Assembly (NCBI GenBank): GCA_026874595.1
Contig: CM049315.1
Span: 5,516,664 to 5,580,663 of the forward strand
Reading direction: 5' to 3'
Length of the DNA stretch: 64,000 bases
Origin: Sipunculus nudus
Taxonomy: Eukaryota; Annelida; Sipuncula; Golfingiida; Sipunculidae
How positions within the stretch are numbered: position 1 is the stretch's first letter; each line of letters starts with the position of its first letter. The translations under genes were made by a program, and so were the position numbers. Shown in pieces: positions 25,901 to 36,639 of the stretch. The notes beneath the pieces are model-generated. The model worked only from the letters and a program-made list of their open reading frames with translations, ran no database searches and had not been told where the DNA came from.

Positions 25901-28496
25901 ATACGCACGTTTTATTCAGCGGACAACGAACCGCCATCTGGTATCTAAATACATCATAAACGGTCAAAGCTGGCAGCGTGAAAATGAGTTGCTTCTTTAG
26001 AAGCGCAAGAATTCCGCTGCCTCGGGAGCGTAGACACTGGCTTGAATTGTCACTCAGCCCGCCTTGAATTGTTAAGAACATGGCGACCCGGCCCCTAGAT
26101 TTTACAAGTTCGCACGTGAGCCCGACACTAACCATGTGATTTTTTTTTATTATACCGAATCTGGTTGAACTGTAATTCATTGTGATTTTTTTATTTGTAA
26201 ATGATTATTTTAATCAAGACGGCTGTCATTGTGCTTATTTGACATCAGAGCGAACGCTGACCAGTGATTCAGTAATTATAAACATAGGCCAAGTTTGTCA
26301 ACTAATATCGTCGGTACGGTATGCCCGGTACGCTACACATGCTTAGAATTTGGACCTTGATGTTTTGCTGTTAAGTCTAGATTGACAATGGTTTAACGAT
26401 CATTCAAAAGAGTTTAAGTCAAATTATACTAAAACGGCTTACTCACCTATAGTTCGTAATAACAGCATGTCTGGCCATGTCGCTGGTTATCATTCGACCT
26501 GTACCGTTAGGGCGAATACGGAACCAGTCCACGTATTTCAAGGCTAGTGGCTGGTCTATCGCAAAACGCCCCTCGCACAGGAATTCAGCCTTTCCTCCTA
26601 CGGGAGCAGAGGTGTTATCAGGACGCTCCGAGACCATTGGCGGAGGGTAGGGTGACTTACCTACAAAGAGAAATACATCCCACATGCATAATACATTCAA
26701 TTGAAAGATCAATGTGTGTCTGTTTACATTTATTTTTGGTGGAGGTAATCGGTTCCATTATAAATGCTGCCTTCACTAAGAACCATTTACATCTACAAAA
26801 TTTCATTTCTGTTTCGGACTTTGTGACAATTAAGCTCGCGAGTAACACACCTGAGGGGCCTGGGTACGTAACATGACTCAGACAGTCTTTCCATTAAGCC
26901 TGCAGAGCGCTCACCCTGGGGGGGGGGGGGGGGTGGGGGGGGTGTCGACCATGAACATGGTTAAGCAGGTGAGGCCTGAACTAAAGATCTCGTGCTTTAG
27001 GGCCAAGTGCTCTACCTCTAAACGACACAGGCCGATCAAGTCCAATGTGATCTACTAGTATACGCATCCACTAGATGAAACTGCCAGCGCCATTTGATAT
27101 TTAATGATCATGAGCAAAACAAAAATGGTACAGAATATAACGGTGGTGGAAAAGAATATAACAGTGGTGGTGGATAATATAACAGTTGGGGTACAGAATA
27201 TAACAGTGGTGGTACAGAATGCAACGGTGGTGGTACTGAATATAACAGTGGTGGTACAGAATATTACAGTGGTGGTACAGAATATAATAATGGTGGTACA
27301 GAATATTTCAGTGGTGGTACAGAATAAAACTGATGGATCAGAATATAACGATGGTGGTACAGAATATAACGGTGGTGGTACATAATATGGCGGTGGTGGT
27401 ATTGAATACAACGGCGGTGGTACATAATATAACAGAGGTGGTACAGAATATAACAGTGGCGGTACAGAATAAAACGGTGGTGGTACATAATATAACAGTT
27501 GGGGTACAGAATATAACAGTGGTGGTACAGAATACAACGGTGGTGGTACTGAATATAACAGTGGTGGTACAGAATATTACAGTGGTGGTACAGTTTATAA
27601 CTGGTGGTTCAGGATAAAACGGTGGTGGTACAGAATATAACTGGTGGTACAGAATATAAAAATGGTGGTACAGAATATTTCAGTGGTGGTTCAGAATATA
27701 ATAATGGTGGTACAGAATATTTCAGTGGTGGTACAGAATAAAACTGATGGATCAGAATATAACGATTGTGGTACAGAATATGGCGGTGGTGGTACAGAAT
27801 ATGGCGGTGGTGGTACTGAATACAACGGTGGTGGTACATAATATAACAGTTGGGGTACAGAATATAACAGTGGTGGTACAGAATGCAACGGTGGTTGTAC
27901 CGAATATAACAATGGTGGTACAGAATATTACAGTGGTGGTACAGAATATAATAATGGTGGTACAGAATATTTCAGTGGTGGTACAGAATAAAACTGATGG
28001 ATCAGAATATAACGATGGTGGTACAGAATATAACGGAGATGGTACATAATATGGCGGTGGTGGTACTGAATACAACGGCGGTTGTACATTATATAACAGA
28101 CATGGTACAGACTATAACAGTGGTGGTACAGAATACAACGGTGGCGGTACTGAATATAACAGTGATGGTACAGAATATTACAGTGGTGGTACAAAATATA
28201 ATAATGGTGGTACAGAATATGGCGGTGGTGGTACAGAATATGGCGGTGGTGGTACTGAATACAACGGTGGTGGTATAGAATATAACGGAGGCGGTACAGA
28301 GTGAAACGGAGGTGGTACAGAATATAACAATGGAGGTACAGAGCAAAACGGTGGTGGTACAGAATATAATGTTGAAGGTACAGAATACAACGGTGGAGCC
28401 GCTACGCAGCGTTTTTTATTTAAGTAGGAGTGGGGACGCATTCATGTATATATATATAATAAAATACTATTTTCTGGATGTAGGTATCTCTTCAGG

Positions 28497-28548
<52 letters not shown>

Positions 28549-31232
28549 TATATATATATATTTATATATAAATATATACCTAAAGAGATACCTACATCCA
28601 GAAAATAGTATTTTACTGTAGCGTCAAGATATTGTGGATTGTGATAAGGATAGAGTATTGATGCTTTTAAGAACATATACTCAACTGGAATATGGAGAGT
28701 CGACAATTGACTATACGTGTATCCGCCATACCATAGAGGCATGGGTAAAGTAAGGCATGGAATGTTCCTAACATAACATGACTCTAAAGTTGTGGCATGA
28801 GTGGTGCCAATTAAACTCTATCATACTCTTAATCAATCAAAGCTACCCAAGACGGATAAACTTGCATATATCAGGCTGATACATCCATCCAATCATGAGA
28901 TATGAGCGATTTTACCCAAAGCAAATGGACAGATGGACCCCACGCAAAAAAAATTGCAGATGGCTCCACCACCAGTCTTGAATACAATATGGAGGTATCT
29001 AAGATCTATGTACATGCAAAATATCAGGCCAAAACGGCAAATTACTCCTGAGGAAAGTGCATCAATGTATTCTACGAATGCCACCTCTCTGGTTTACGAA
29101 AAAAGCTCTCCGAGATGGATGAACATGCAAAATTTTAGACCAATATATTTAACCACTCCTTAGATATGAGCAATTTTCACCCAAAGCCAACGCACGGATT
29201 AATGCCACTCAAGAACGTTTGCAGATGACGCAACCAGTCTTCAGAATCAGATGAAGGTATCCAAAATCTATGGACATGCCTAATACGACAAACCATTCTT
29301 GAGAAAAGGGCATTAAGGCGCCACTTGTCTTGTCTACGAGATTACTCTCTTAGATGGATGGACATGTCAAATTACAGGCCAGTACTTGGCACCACTCCTG
29401 AGATATGAGCAATTTTACCCAAAGCAAACGTAAGGATGAAGGTCGCGCAAAAAACGATTGCTGGTGGCGCCACCTGTCTTTGTTAGGCAGACCTACACAG
29501 GTGAGCGAATAACTGTGCCAGGTTTCGGAAAAATCGGACCAAGGGTCTCAGAGGAGTTCTCCGGAAACGAACGTGTCGGCGAGACGGCGGCGGCGGAACC
29601 CAGTAATAAACATACTCTATATAAAACTCTGTTTTTCGGATACAATAACAATATCAACTCAGATACTTTTAATTTCAGTTTTTACATATAATTCTCGCTG
29701 TAAATCCATTTCTTTCGAACGCTGGTATTAAAGAACATGGGTACTGTTCCTTTTGTAAAAGAGAGAAGGAAACACTGTTACACTTTTATGATTGTTGTTT
29801 TGTAAAAAAAAAAGTATGGCTTGATTTATTTAATTGGTTAAAGAACTTCTGAATATCATTTCACATTCAGTGATACTGCTTAATGTAAACAAAGATCGGT
29901 TACTAGATAATATTATATTGCTGATGAAATATTATATATATTACTAAATGCAAAGATCAATCCTTTTAGAATTAGAAGTGCCATAAAACTGATTAGGAAT
30001 TACTATTCTATTGAAAAAACAGGTGGCAGTATCAAAAGGAAAACTCACAACACATGAAACCCTCTTGACCAGACTTAACATTATTGTAGGTTCAGAGAAT
30101 TAACTTTGAATATATGATGGAATTGACCAATGTGGTCATATTTAGAATTTTATTTATGTCTGCTCTATGTTACATAAGTACTGACACATTCTCTATTTGA
30201 TATATTTAATATAATGCATTTTGTTTGTTTATGTTATAAATATGTTAAAAATTAGTTGCAAGGTGCCGAAAGATTTTCATCATAATTGTATGTGTTTATG
30301 TTATGAATTGTTATAAATAATCGTTTTTTTTTATGTTTTTGTGTTTATATTTATGTATATGTTTTATGCCAAAATAAAATTCAGTTCTTTTTGCATGCGT
30401 GTGTGCGTACAGGATGGCATGTAAGACTGCAGAATTAGGAAATCAAAATTCTTTGACACTGACACTGATGTTAATAATTGAAAATCCCTTTGCATGCCCT
30501 TACACTTTGACAAATGAATAATGTTTAAGAAGGAAAACAAAATACTTAAACACTTACCTTCAACAAACAGATACACCTTATGTTGCCTTGTTTGATTCCC
30601 TTTTGTGATTTTACACGTATAATAGCCCTGGTCAGAAGCTTTTGTTTCTTTGATGATTAATATTCGGCCGTCATGGCGTGAGGCATACCGTGAGGCAGTT
30701 CTAAATGGGATGGGGATTCCGTCTTTTATCCACTCTAGCTTATCGTATCCTTGGGCGCAGCATCCCAACTGAGTGGACGTATCAACAGCCCCATTGGAAA
30801 AATCCTGCATGTTGGCATAAAAACCAAAATTATCGGTACCTGCAGAATTAAAAAATAAGTTATTGCAGGCCTTCGCCCTGCTACCATCTGGAGAGTAAAG
30901 AGTTAATAACAGTTTAATATATTAGTTACCTGGTTAATTCCAGAATCTGGATAAAATGATCCAGATCCTTTCCGGGGAGGCCCGAAATACCTTTGAGATG
31001 TGCCTTGCGAAAAGGTACAATTGCAAACATGCTGCAGTTTTTTATTTACAGAAAACCAGAGGCTTTTGATCACCGCCGTGCTGCCATCTAGGGCATGAAG
31101 AGTGAACTACAGTTTGATATTTTAGTTATTTTGAAATGTTGGATTCGGGAATTGGTGTTCTTTGACTGCAATTCATTGATTAATTTCATGAACTTAGCAG
31201 CTCTACTTTAACGTATCGAGCACTTTGATCCC

Positions 31233-31302
<70 letters not shown>

Positions 31303-34172
31303 CCTACAGAATATCAATATCCTTGTAACAATTTTAGAACAAAAACAGAGGGGAAAGTTTGCTTTTTAACGATTTTTTTAAAGGATGTTGATTCATTAAC
31401 TTCAGTTTCTATTATGTGACAATCTAAAAAATAAAATCCCCATAAATCTCTTTCCATGTACAACCGATTATTCTGATGAAATTTTCATGTTTTAGATAAC
31501 TTTCATACTATAATTTTCGTAGCAGATATTTATGGTTTGGAAAGATTTTTCAACAAAAATACATGTAAAGTCGGATATGGTTGGGGAGGTGGGGGGGGGG
31601 GGTTGCCCCTGGACAGACAGAACGGCAGACAGGGAGACCTGATTTTTATATCTTTCCCTTAAGGGTTTAGAACACAGACTACCTAGGATTTGTGTTTGAA
31701 ATCATAATGTCGAAGAAAATATTAAAACATCTGGTTTAATGACCCGATTATCCGGAAATATATTTAATTGATAAACAACATACATATATATCATACTACA
31801 GTTATAGAAATGTAAGGCGTGTGTGACTGAGAGACCAAGCTTTTTATATAACAGAGAGGTATAGAAGGCATAAATCTCTCTGGAGGTTTGTTATCGATTT
31901 CTGTTTCGAACAAAAAAAGCACATCATTTGAAAAAAGGTTAACAATAAAACCAATAAAGAAGAAAAACAATGTTAATTCAATGCAGGAACCCATACTGTA
32001 AGCTGAGTGATGATAAATCAACGAAACCTAGATGTCAGTTATGCCATCTCTTAAATTCACTAAATCGAGGACGATGCTTTCGACGTCCTGTTCGTCTTCA
32101 CAGATTCCTGGGGACATAACTTTGCAAAACGGTTCAAATTATTCAATCATATTTACATTGGTTTTATATATTTCACATAAATAACCTAGATTTTTACTAA
32201 TAAAACTAGACAGATTATTTTCCCTCTGTGTGCTATAAAAGGAACAAGTTAATTATTAGTCTAGACCTGCACATACATAATATCATTGTAATACATCTGT
32301 TCTTTCTCTGCATGCTTAAGGGGAGACTTCGAGCCACTGACAATACAATAGGTGTATGTGCATTATATGGCAGTTTCCAGGCCGCACGTTAACTTCTGTA
32401 AAAGGCACTAATTATATACTCAATACTTTTTTGCTTCATGTTCCAGGTGTACTATCCATAAAATATTGTACAATATGACGTAAAGAGATTGTTAACATTT
32501 TGTGGAGGTAGACCAATGGAATTAGGTAAAAATTGCTTTATATCAGAAAAGAAAATAACCCGCTTTTCCTGTGGTTCACTTTTGTTATCAAAATCGTTTC
32601 TGATGAGAACGCCTAAATATTAATTCATGACTAGGTTCCCAACTGAGTTTCTTGCCGGCAAGAAAAATATAGTATTGGCAGATTTTCTAACAGTTTGTGT
32701 TGATCTTCATACAAATAGTTTTCTTAGATGTGTATGTTACTCCTGTTAATCTGCGTATGTGTGACAAATATCCATTTTATATATATTTTTTTTGGTAAAC
32801 TGCCTAATGATGGCGCCATTAGAGTTATGTCGTCAGCATATAACAAACATCCAGTAGATATACGATCTACATGATACCCAATGCCCTTCTCCTGCAAGGA
32901 TTTCAGTAGAACATCAATATATATGTTAAAAAGTAAGGACAAAATTATACCTCCATGCCCTACACCATTTCTTGCAGAGAAGCGAGCACTATATCCGCCA
33001 TTCCAAGACTCAAAGGTATTGTGTCTCCCATATATATAAAGAAGAATTCTTACCCTCAAAGCAGGCACTTTTCGCAGAGCAACTGAAATAACTTATCAAA
33101 TTTAACCTATCAAAAGCTCCGGCAGACGGGCCATGTCGATACAGCTAATAATAATTGCTCCCGCTTATAGCACCACCAACACTTGCTCTCGCTGTACCGC
33201 ACTGAACACAGGTCATGCCACATAGCAGTAAATCATAATACATATTGTCTGACCGAACTAGATTCGGCACTTAAATTACGGTCATGGTTACTTAAATATA
33301 TCGGTGCATAGGATTTTATTTACTTGTAGCAACATACGCAATTACTGTCACATTATAAACAGGGATAATGAAAATATTCCTTCGTAGGACTCATTTCCAT
33401 GACAGTGTCCAGCTTATGACTAAACAAATAGCTCCAACAAATATTTTTTATTAAAGAAGCCTTGAGTTGGCGACATATGCCCTGACATGGGTTGAAAATG
33501 GTCCAAAAGTGTCATGGTTCCACTGTTGTCCTCAGAGTTCGAGAGTTTGTCAAAGTAGGCCCTATCAGTCCCATTAGAATGCCTAATGACTCTCGTTTTA
33601 AATTAACAAAGTGTCCTTGTTTTTATTGCAAATTGCCAATAAGTGTCCTGAATGGGGATAAACATTGTCAAAACGTGACTATAACAGGCGTTTCCCGACT
33701 GTGATTCCCTCATAGTAAGTGGTACGTTCGTGATAGGTGAATATTTGTCAGAATTGAATATTTGCAAGGATTCTGCTCTCTCATAGACTGGCCCAGTCAA
33801 TGCAATGCTTAAGACTCAATTATTTCCTTTGACAGAGCCATCAAACAGGCACTGCCACCTCGCAGCAAATTATATATCTAACTGTCGGCTCTCTGACCGA
33901 CCATTCAAGAGCCAGCACTGAGTTACCTCAATCAATACATGAAATTACCTTTTTGAACCCATTTTAGTAACAAGCGTATATAATACTAAGGACCTGTCAG
34001 AGCTAGCTCTCCCACAGAATTTGTACGTTGCCACATGAATACACAAAATACCTGTGAGATTATTCCTCCTACTGCTGACGTCACAGTACGCTATTTTCGG
34101 CCTTCTTATGTCAGTTGTCTTGCATGGCGGGAGAAACAACGTCAACAGGTAACATGCCAACAGTAGGCCCAT
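18675..34172 (-). CDS. two-Ig single-pass TIR receptor, IL-1R/SIGIRR-like (7 exons)
   Basis: Exons 34172-34052, 30839-30558, 26660-26447, 21820-21687, 21318-21151, 19634-19488 and 19111-18675 join in frame (1503 bp, 500 aa). Order: signal peptide (1 to about 19); Ig1 (C67/C68, W77, D110, C116); Ig2 (C163, W180, D225, C232); transmembrane helix (about 266-286); TIR domain (about 308-453) with box 1-like AFLVYN, box 2 RDFIPG (349-354) and box 3 FF (443-444); then a Gln/Glu-rich tail. Sequons at N38, N122, N150 and N186 are all extracellular. This is the IL-1 receptor/SIGIRR architecture, but with two Ig domains rather than three or one. The expected role is a plasma-membrane innate-immune receptor or modulator signalling by TIR-TIR contacts; the ligand is unknown. 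All junctions agree in phase, although the exon 6 donor (G before GTTGGT) is weak. No close ortholog can be named without a search. Confidence 0.9.
19488..19634 (-). CDS. Ig-TIR receptor exon 6 (TIR boxes 1-2)
   Basis: The acceptor is TTGCACAG. It encodes AGAFLVYNGDNKMDHEFATV, then LEMDLGYPILVPDRDFIPGS, the start of a TIR domain with a canonical box 2. The phase needed for exon 7 requires the donor GTTGGT; the better-looking GTAACA four bases on would break the frame. Confidence 0.9.
19830..19913. repeat. (TA)n microsatellite in receptor intron 5
   Basis: TA run of about 40 units with one AAA interruption near 19868. Confidence 0.95.
20789..20971. mobile_element. 183-bp MITE, Tc1/mariner-like
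   Basis: The element begins CAGTCGAACCTGCCTAA and ends TTAAGACAGGTTTGACTG, an imperfect terminal inverted repeat. It is flanked on both sides by TA (20787-20788 and 20972-20973), the target duplication of Tc1/mariner elements. The interior has repeated GGTGGTCG motifs and no reading frame. It sits in receptor intron 5. Confidence 0.75.
21151..21318 (-). CDS. Ig-TIR receptor exon 5 (transmembrane helix)
   Basis: The acceptor is GTTTCAG and the donor ACAG before GTATTG. After a short Pro-rich stalk comes VIGTILMVLLVTLVIAFLLY and then basic RHFQ and MKLILWDTFGKNEIT, which resembles the juxtamembrane LLWYQDAYG region of SIGIRR. Confidence 0.92.
21687..21820 (-). CDS. Ig-TIR receptor exon 4 (second half of Ig domain 2)
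   Basis: The acceptor is TCCCTAG and the donor AAAG before GTATGT. One base completes the Arg206 codon from exon 3. It carries LIIDPVIEEDFYNTYQCKIY, the D-x-x-x-Y-x-C end of the Ig fold. Splitting an Ig domain by a phase-2 intron is also seen in IL-1 receptor family genes. Confidence 0.92.
21871..22310 (-). repeat. LTR-like dispersed repeat, copy A
   Basis: Read on the minus strand this matches the plus strand at 36640-37072: both contain AATAAATTA, CACTGACTTCTTTATTCATT, CCCCTAG, then TCTGATTTTTT and an end GGTTCCGTAACA. The AATAAA and terminal ACA are what an LTR 3' half would show. No retroviral-type coding sequence lies next to it. Confidence 0.6.
22420..22740 (+). repeat. SINE-like dispersed repeat, copy 1
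   Basis: It shares GTCAGGAGTTGCAACTGGGA and GTACTTAAGAT with the copy at 25255, and the same upstream order (CCAGGA, CGCGTGA, CGTCC). It lies in receptor intron 3. Open frames on the minus strand here are by-products of the repeat. Confidence 0.55.
22741..24889. other. receptor intron 3, no gene recognised
   Basis: AT-rich. A 109-codon minus-strand frame at 23888-24217 and a 95-codon plus-strand frame at 24133-24420 overlap each other; neither has a domain I recognise or convincing splice partners. Confidence 0.4.
24890..25005 (-). repeat. SINE-like repeat, inverted copy
   Basis: Read on the minus strand it runs CTGGAGTTGGAACCAGTCTG through GATGGCGTTGTACG to AGAGCGGGGTACC, the same order as 25305-25425 on the plus strand. 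With that copy it forms an inverted pair about 250 bp apart. Confidence 0.55.
25255..25700 (+). repeat. SINE-like repeat, copy 2
   Basis: It contains GGAGTTCGAACCAGTC, which resembles a pol III B box (GGTTCGANTCC), followed by GTTGCAACTGGGAGTACTTA. The right boundary is uncertain. It lies in receptor intron 3. Confidence 0.5.
26447..26660 (-). CDS. Ig-TIR receptor exon 3 (first half of Ig domain 2)
   Basis: The acceptor is CTTTGTAG and the donor ATAG before GTGAGT, phase 2. It encodes a proline-rich linker, the first Cys (FLCEG), the core Trp (YVDWFRIR) and two N-glycosylation sites. Confidence 0.92.
26917..26942. repeat. poly-G tract
   Basis: G-run broken by a single T, able to form G-quadruplex DNA. 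It lies beside the tRNA-like remnant at 26968-27042. Confidence 0.9.
26968..27042 (-). other. tRNA-like remnant, probably SINE-derived
   Basis: On the minus strand GTTTAGAGGTAGAGCACTTG looks like a tRNA D-arm/A box, and TTTAGTTCAGGCCTCACC like a decayed T-arm/B box. The acceptor stem does not pair and the anticodon stem is not formed, so this is not a working tRNA. Confidence 0.3.
27125..28395. repeat. 21-bp minisatellite (about 60 copies) in receptor intron 2
   Basis: Units of 21 bp are built on GGTGGTACAGAATATAACAG. Variant units recur in order (for example AAACTGATGGATCAGAATA near 27327, 27741 and 27991), showing block duplication. Since 21 is a multiple of three, long frames exist on both strands (VQNITVV on plus, YSVPPLL on minus), but stops interrupt every frame. 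Confidence 0.95.
28461..28614. repeat. foldback: inverted 32-41-bp arms around (TA)n
   Basis: The arm at 28461-28492 (starting AAAATACTATTTTCTGGATG) is perfectly inverted at 28583-28614. Pairing continues inwards for about nine more bases with one mismatch. The loop is a TA tract at about 28501-28572. A single strand would make a very stable hairpin. Confidence 0.9.
28640..28760. repeat. dispersed repeat shared with 40890-41010
   Basis: GTCGAC, ACGTGTATCCGCC and AGGCATGG occur in the same order and spacing at both loci, each to the right of a (TA)n tract. Confidence 0.6.
28855..29690. repeat. dispersed repeat array (three diverged units)
   Basis: Units of about 250 bp each contain variants of GATCTATGGACATGC, CAAATCACTCCTGAG and ATTTTACCCAAAGCAAA. 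The right end has GGAGTTCTCCGGAAAC, GGCGGCGGCGG and AAACTCTGTTT, matching 41320-41400. Related copies lie at 41085-41400 and 42840-43310. Confidence 0.65.
30558..30839 (-). CDS. Ig-TIR receptor exon 2 (Ig domain 1)
   Basis: The acceptor is TTCTGCAG and the donor GAAG before GTAAGT; phase 1 at both ends, the standard modular Ig exon. It carries LGCCAQGYDKLEWIKDG and KASDQGYYTCK, the Cys-Trp-Asp-Cys signature of an Ig fold. The double Cys at 67-68 is unusual. Confidence 0.9.
31235..31300. repeat. (TA)n microsatellite in receptor intron 1
   Basis: Uninterrupted run of about 33 AT units. Confidence 0.95.
32410..33150 (-). pseudogene. LINE reverse-transcriptase relic
   Basis: The minus-strand translation has GAFDRLNL, then IILSLLFNIYIDVLLKSLQ and CLLYADDITLMAPS, the fingers/palm blocks of a non-LTR reverse transcriptase with the YADD active site. 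After a frameshift SKTVCMKI appears, and further on NNLFTSYCTIFYG, a motif common near the RT C-terminal side of such elements. Stops and frame changes show it is dead. It lies in receptor intron 1, in the same orientation as the gene. The clade cannot be fixed by eye. Confidence 0.8.
34052..34172 (-). CDS. Ig-TIR receptor exon 1 (signal peptide)
   Basis: The ATG has A at -3 and G at +4. It encodes MGLLLACYLLTLFLPPCKTT, a typical signal peptide, then a short Cys-containing stalk ending at the sequon NLT. The donor is ACAG before GTATTT, phase 1, which completes Gly41 with exon 2. A TTTTAG acceptor-like site just before the ATG allows a separate 5' UTR exon. Confidence 0.78.
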
Positions 34173-36400
34173 CTTTACCTAAAAGTATCATTACGACAGA
34201 ATGTTTAACAACAAATTTATTATCACTCCCACAGAGGTACCAAAGTTCTACACCAAACGTCTGCATCAGTGGCTCTTCAAATTTAGCTGTTGACAAAACA
34301 AGTGTTTCTGAGTCCCTAACACATTCTTACTGCAAAGGAGGAAAAAAATACCAATGGTTCCTCAAGCGTTTTCTATTGTATACACATATATAGTAAAAAA
34401 TACATTAAGAAAATATAATTATTCTTGAGGGTTCTTTTCAGCTTCCAACTGGAGTCACTGATCTTTCTCGCGCCTTTTTTTCCAACATTACGGTTCCTGC
34501 AATGTTTTCTGATCATAAATTTATTTTCTCTCATACTTGACGCTAAGTTTTGTTTCACACTATTGGACATAGTCTTATTTCCGAGTATACGAATATGTTT
34601 AATCCAAACCTGTCAAAAGTGAATTGAACAGATTAACTTTTCTGACAAGTGTTCACACTTTCCAAAAACAAGTGACCCATTGGTCATGACGCTCAGCTGA
34701 CCAACATGACATTTTAGCCTAATATTCATGACAGGAATTTTATCATCTGATAGCCATATCTTCCAGGGTACTTCCTTAGTGATGGGTCACACATACATGA
34801 AGACTTAATCCAATCATGACTGATCTACGGAGGTTCTGCAAGAGAATATGAACAAGTTCAAGGTCAGCAGTTTGATACTGGAGGAGTTTGAAAAAAAAAT
34901 TGATCAAATATGATGAAAAAAATTCGCAAGAAATACGAAGATGAGGAACTATAATTTGGCTGATTTGAGCTAATAGGTCACTAGTTTTTACCTATATAAA
35001 GAGCATTGTGGGAAACAACCCGTGTGCTTAATTTGAGGGCAAATATGCAGGACAACAAAAGTCCAGTAGTTATGAATTGCGTGGTGCTAACGGACGGCCG
35101 GACAACCGAAGACAAAAGGTGATCGCGACAACTCAGCATTACTGAAAGCCATGTGAGCATTAACTCTCTCTTGTTCTTAAATTCCTATGCGAATACATGT
35201 GTGTGTTGCTGATACATGTATACACACATACTTTATATATTTTAAGGCTTATATTATTCTGTAAGCTAATGATTGTAATTATATACATACGCAATTATTT
35301 TACTAATTTTGCTCCGCGAGAAAGGTATCACGCTTTCCTCTTGGTTCCTTGTTTTGTTTGTAAGAAACTTAACGTAAACAATTATTAACCATTTTTTTAG
35401 GATATTAACCTAAAAAACAATATATAAAATGGTGGCGGTAATTTGACACACCCTAATATATTTAAAATTTAAATTAGATATAGTATTAGTAGAACTCCTG
35501 CTTACGGCAACTCCTCAATAACGGACAGAGCTTCTAAACGGTCAGATTTTCTGGTCCTGCATTTACCACCCTTATATTTCCAATATTTGATTGTCAATAG
35601 CGGCCATCAGTTAATCAATCCCAATGATTATGTCATCATAACCACTTACAGGCAAACTTTAAGTGCACGTGTGATCACATGAATGTCATACTAAATCAGT
35701 ACGGCGAACTTTACACAACTCACCCACACATGGATAGTGAGGGATGCAAAATTTACATCACGACACGCATAAAACAAAGTCCAATTGGTCACGGCGCTCA
35801 GCAGATTTTTTTTTTTTAATTTTTGCAAATGCAAGATGTAGCTGATTTTTTTTTTTATTTTAGCAATGGCAAAATATACTTTTTTTCTGTTTTCTTTTAA
35901 ATAAAAATTAGCACTTGAAAAGCGTAGACGAAATGGCCAAGCTATCAAATGCTAAATACATGTTTGCCAATTTTACACTGTGTACTTAAACGAATAATAT
36001 CAAATATCCCGAAACCTCTCATGATCAAGTATCCGTATTTCAGCTATGTGACAGTAATACGTGCGTAAAATAACCACTCCACCCAATGAGAATGTATGAG
36101 CCCATGTCAATTTTAGAATAAGGAAGTGGAGATTAGCTGAAGTATAATAATATTCATTTAATTTTTTCACTGAAATAAAATGATGTAAAAAAAATAAATT
36201 TTCCATTTTCAAATAAGCTTAAACGAAATCTGATACATGTTTGTTCTTATTGCACTGTGTAATACATGAAAATTGTAACCTAAAACCATTTAAAAGGGCA
36301 ATAATAATTAAAAACATAAATTGCCTGAAATTTATGTAAAAAGATACATTTGACCAACAAAAATGTGTTATTGTAGTGTTACAGGTGTCTGTTTTGTTGT
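34173..36400. other. 5' flank of the receptor gene, no coding signal
   Basis: The receptor promoter would be expected here, but no TATA or initiator was confidently placed. Short pieces of the GACCCATGGGTC...GCGCTCAGC repeat end occur near 34670 and 35785. AGTAGAACTCCTGCTTACGG near 35488 is the inverse of a MITE-like end (GAGTTCTACTGTA) near 38900. Confidence 0.4.
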
Positions 36401-36639
36401 ACGCAGGAGTGTAACCTCGCTTGTTGGGCGCTGGCTCGCTTGTCGAGTCTGAAGCATAGAGACACAGCGTTCTTTTTGGTTCTAGATATTTCGGGTCTGT
36501 TCATGTGCGTGTGTATTGTTCTTTGCAATTTTCCATTTCTAGAATTTTTGGGTGAGAAGCTATAAATTTGGGGCTGTGTTTAGAGCCGGCTGAAAGGAAA
36601 ATACCAGCGAGCACTAAGAGTGTTACTTTCTCGTCAGTT

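Noticed and set aside
26968-27042. Functional tRNA gene on the minus strand
   Set aside because: The D-arm-like part is good but acceptor and anticodon stems do not pair.
34111-34296. 61-codon minus-strand frame overlapping receptor exon 1
   Set aside because: It is a different frame from the signal-peptide exon and does not join exon 2 in phase with an Ig domain.
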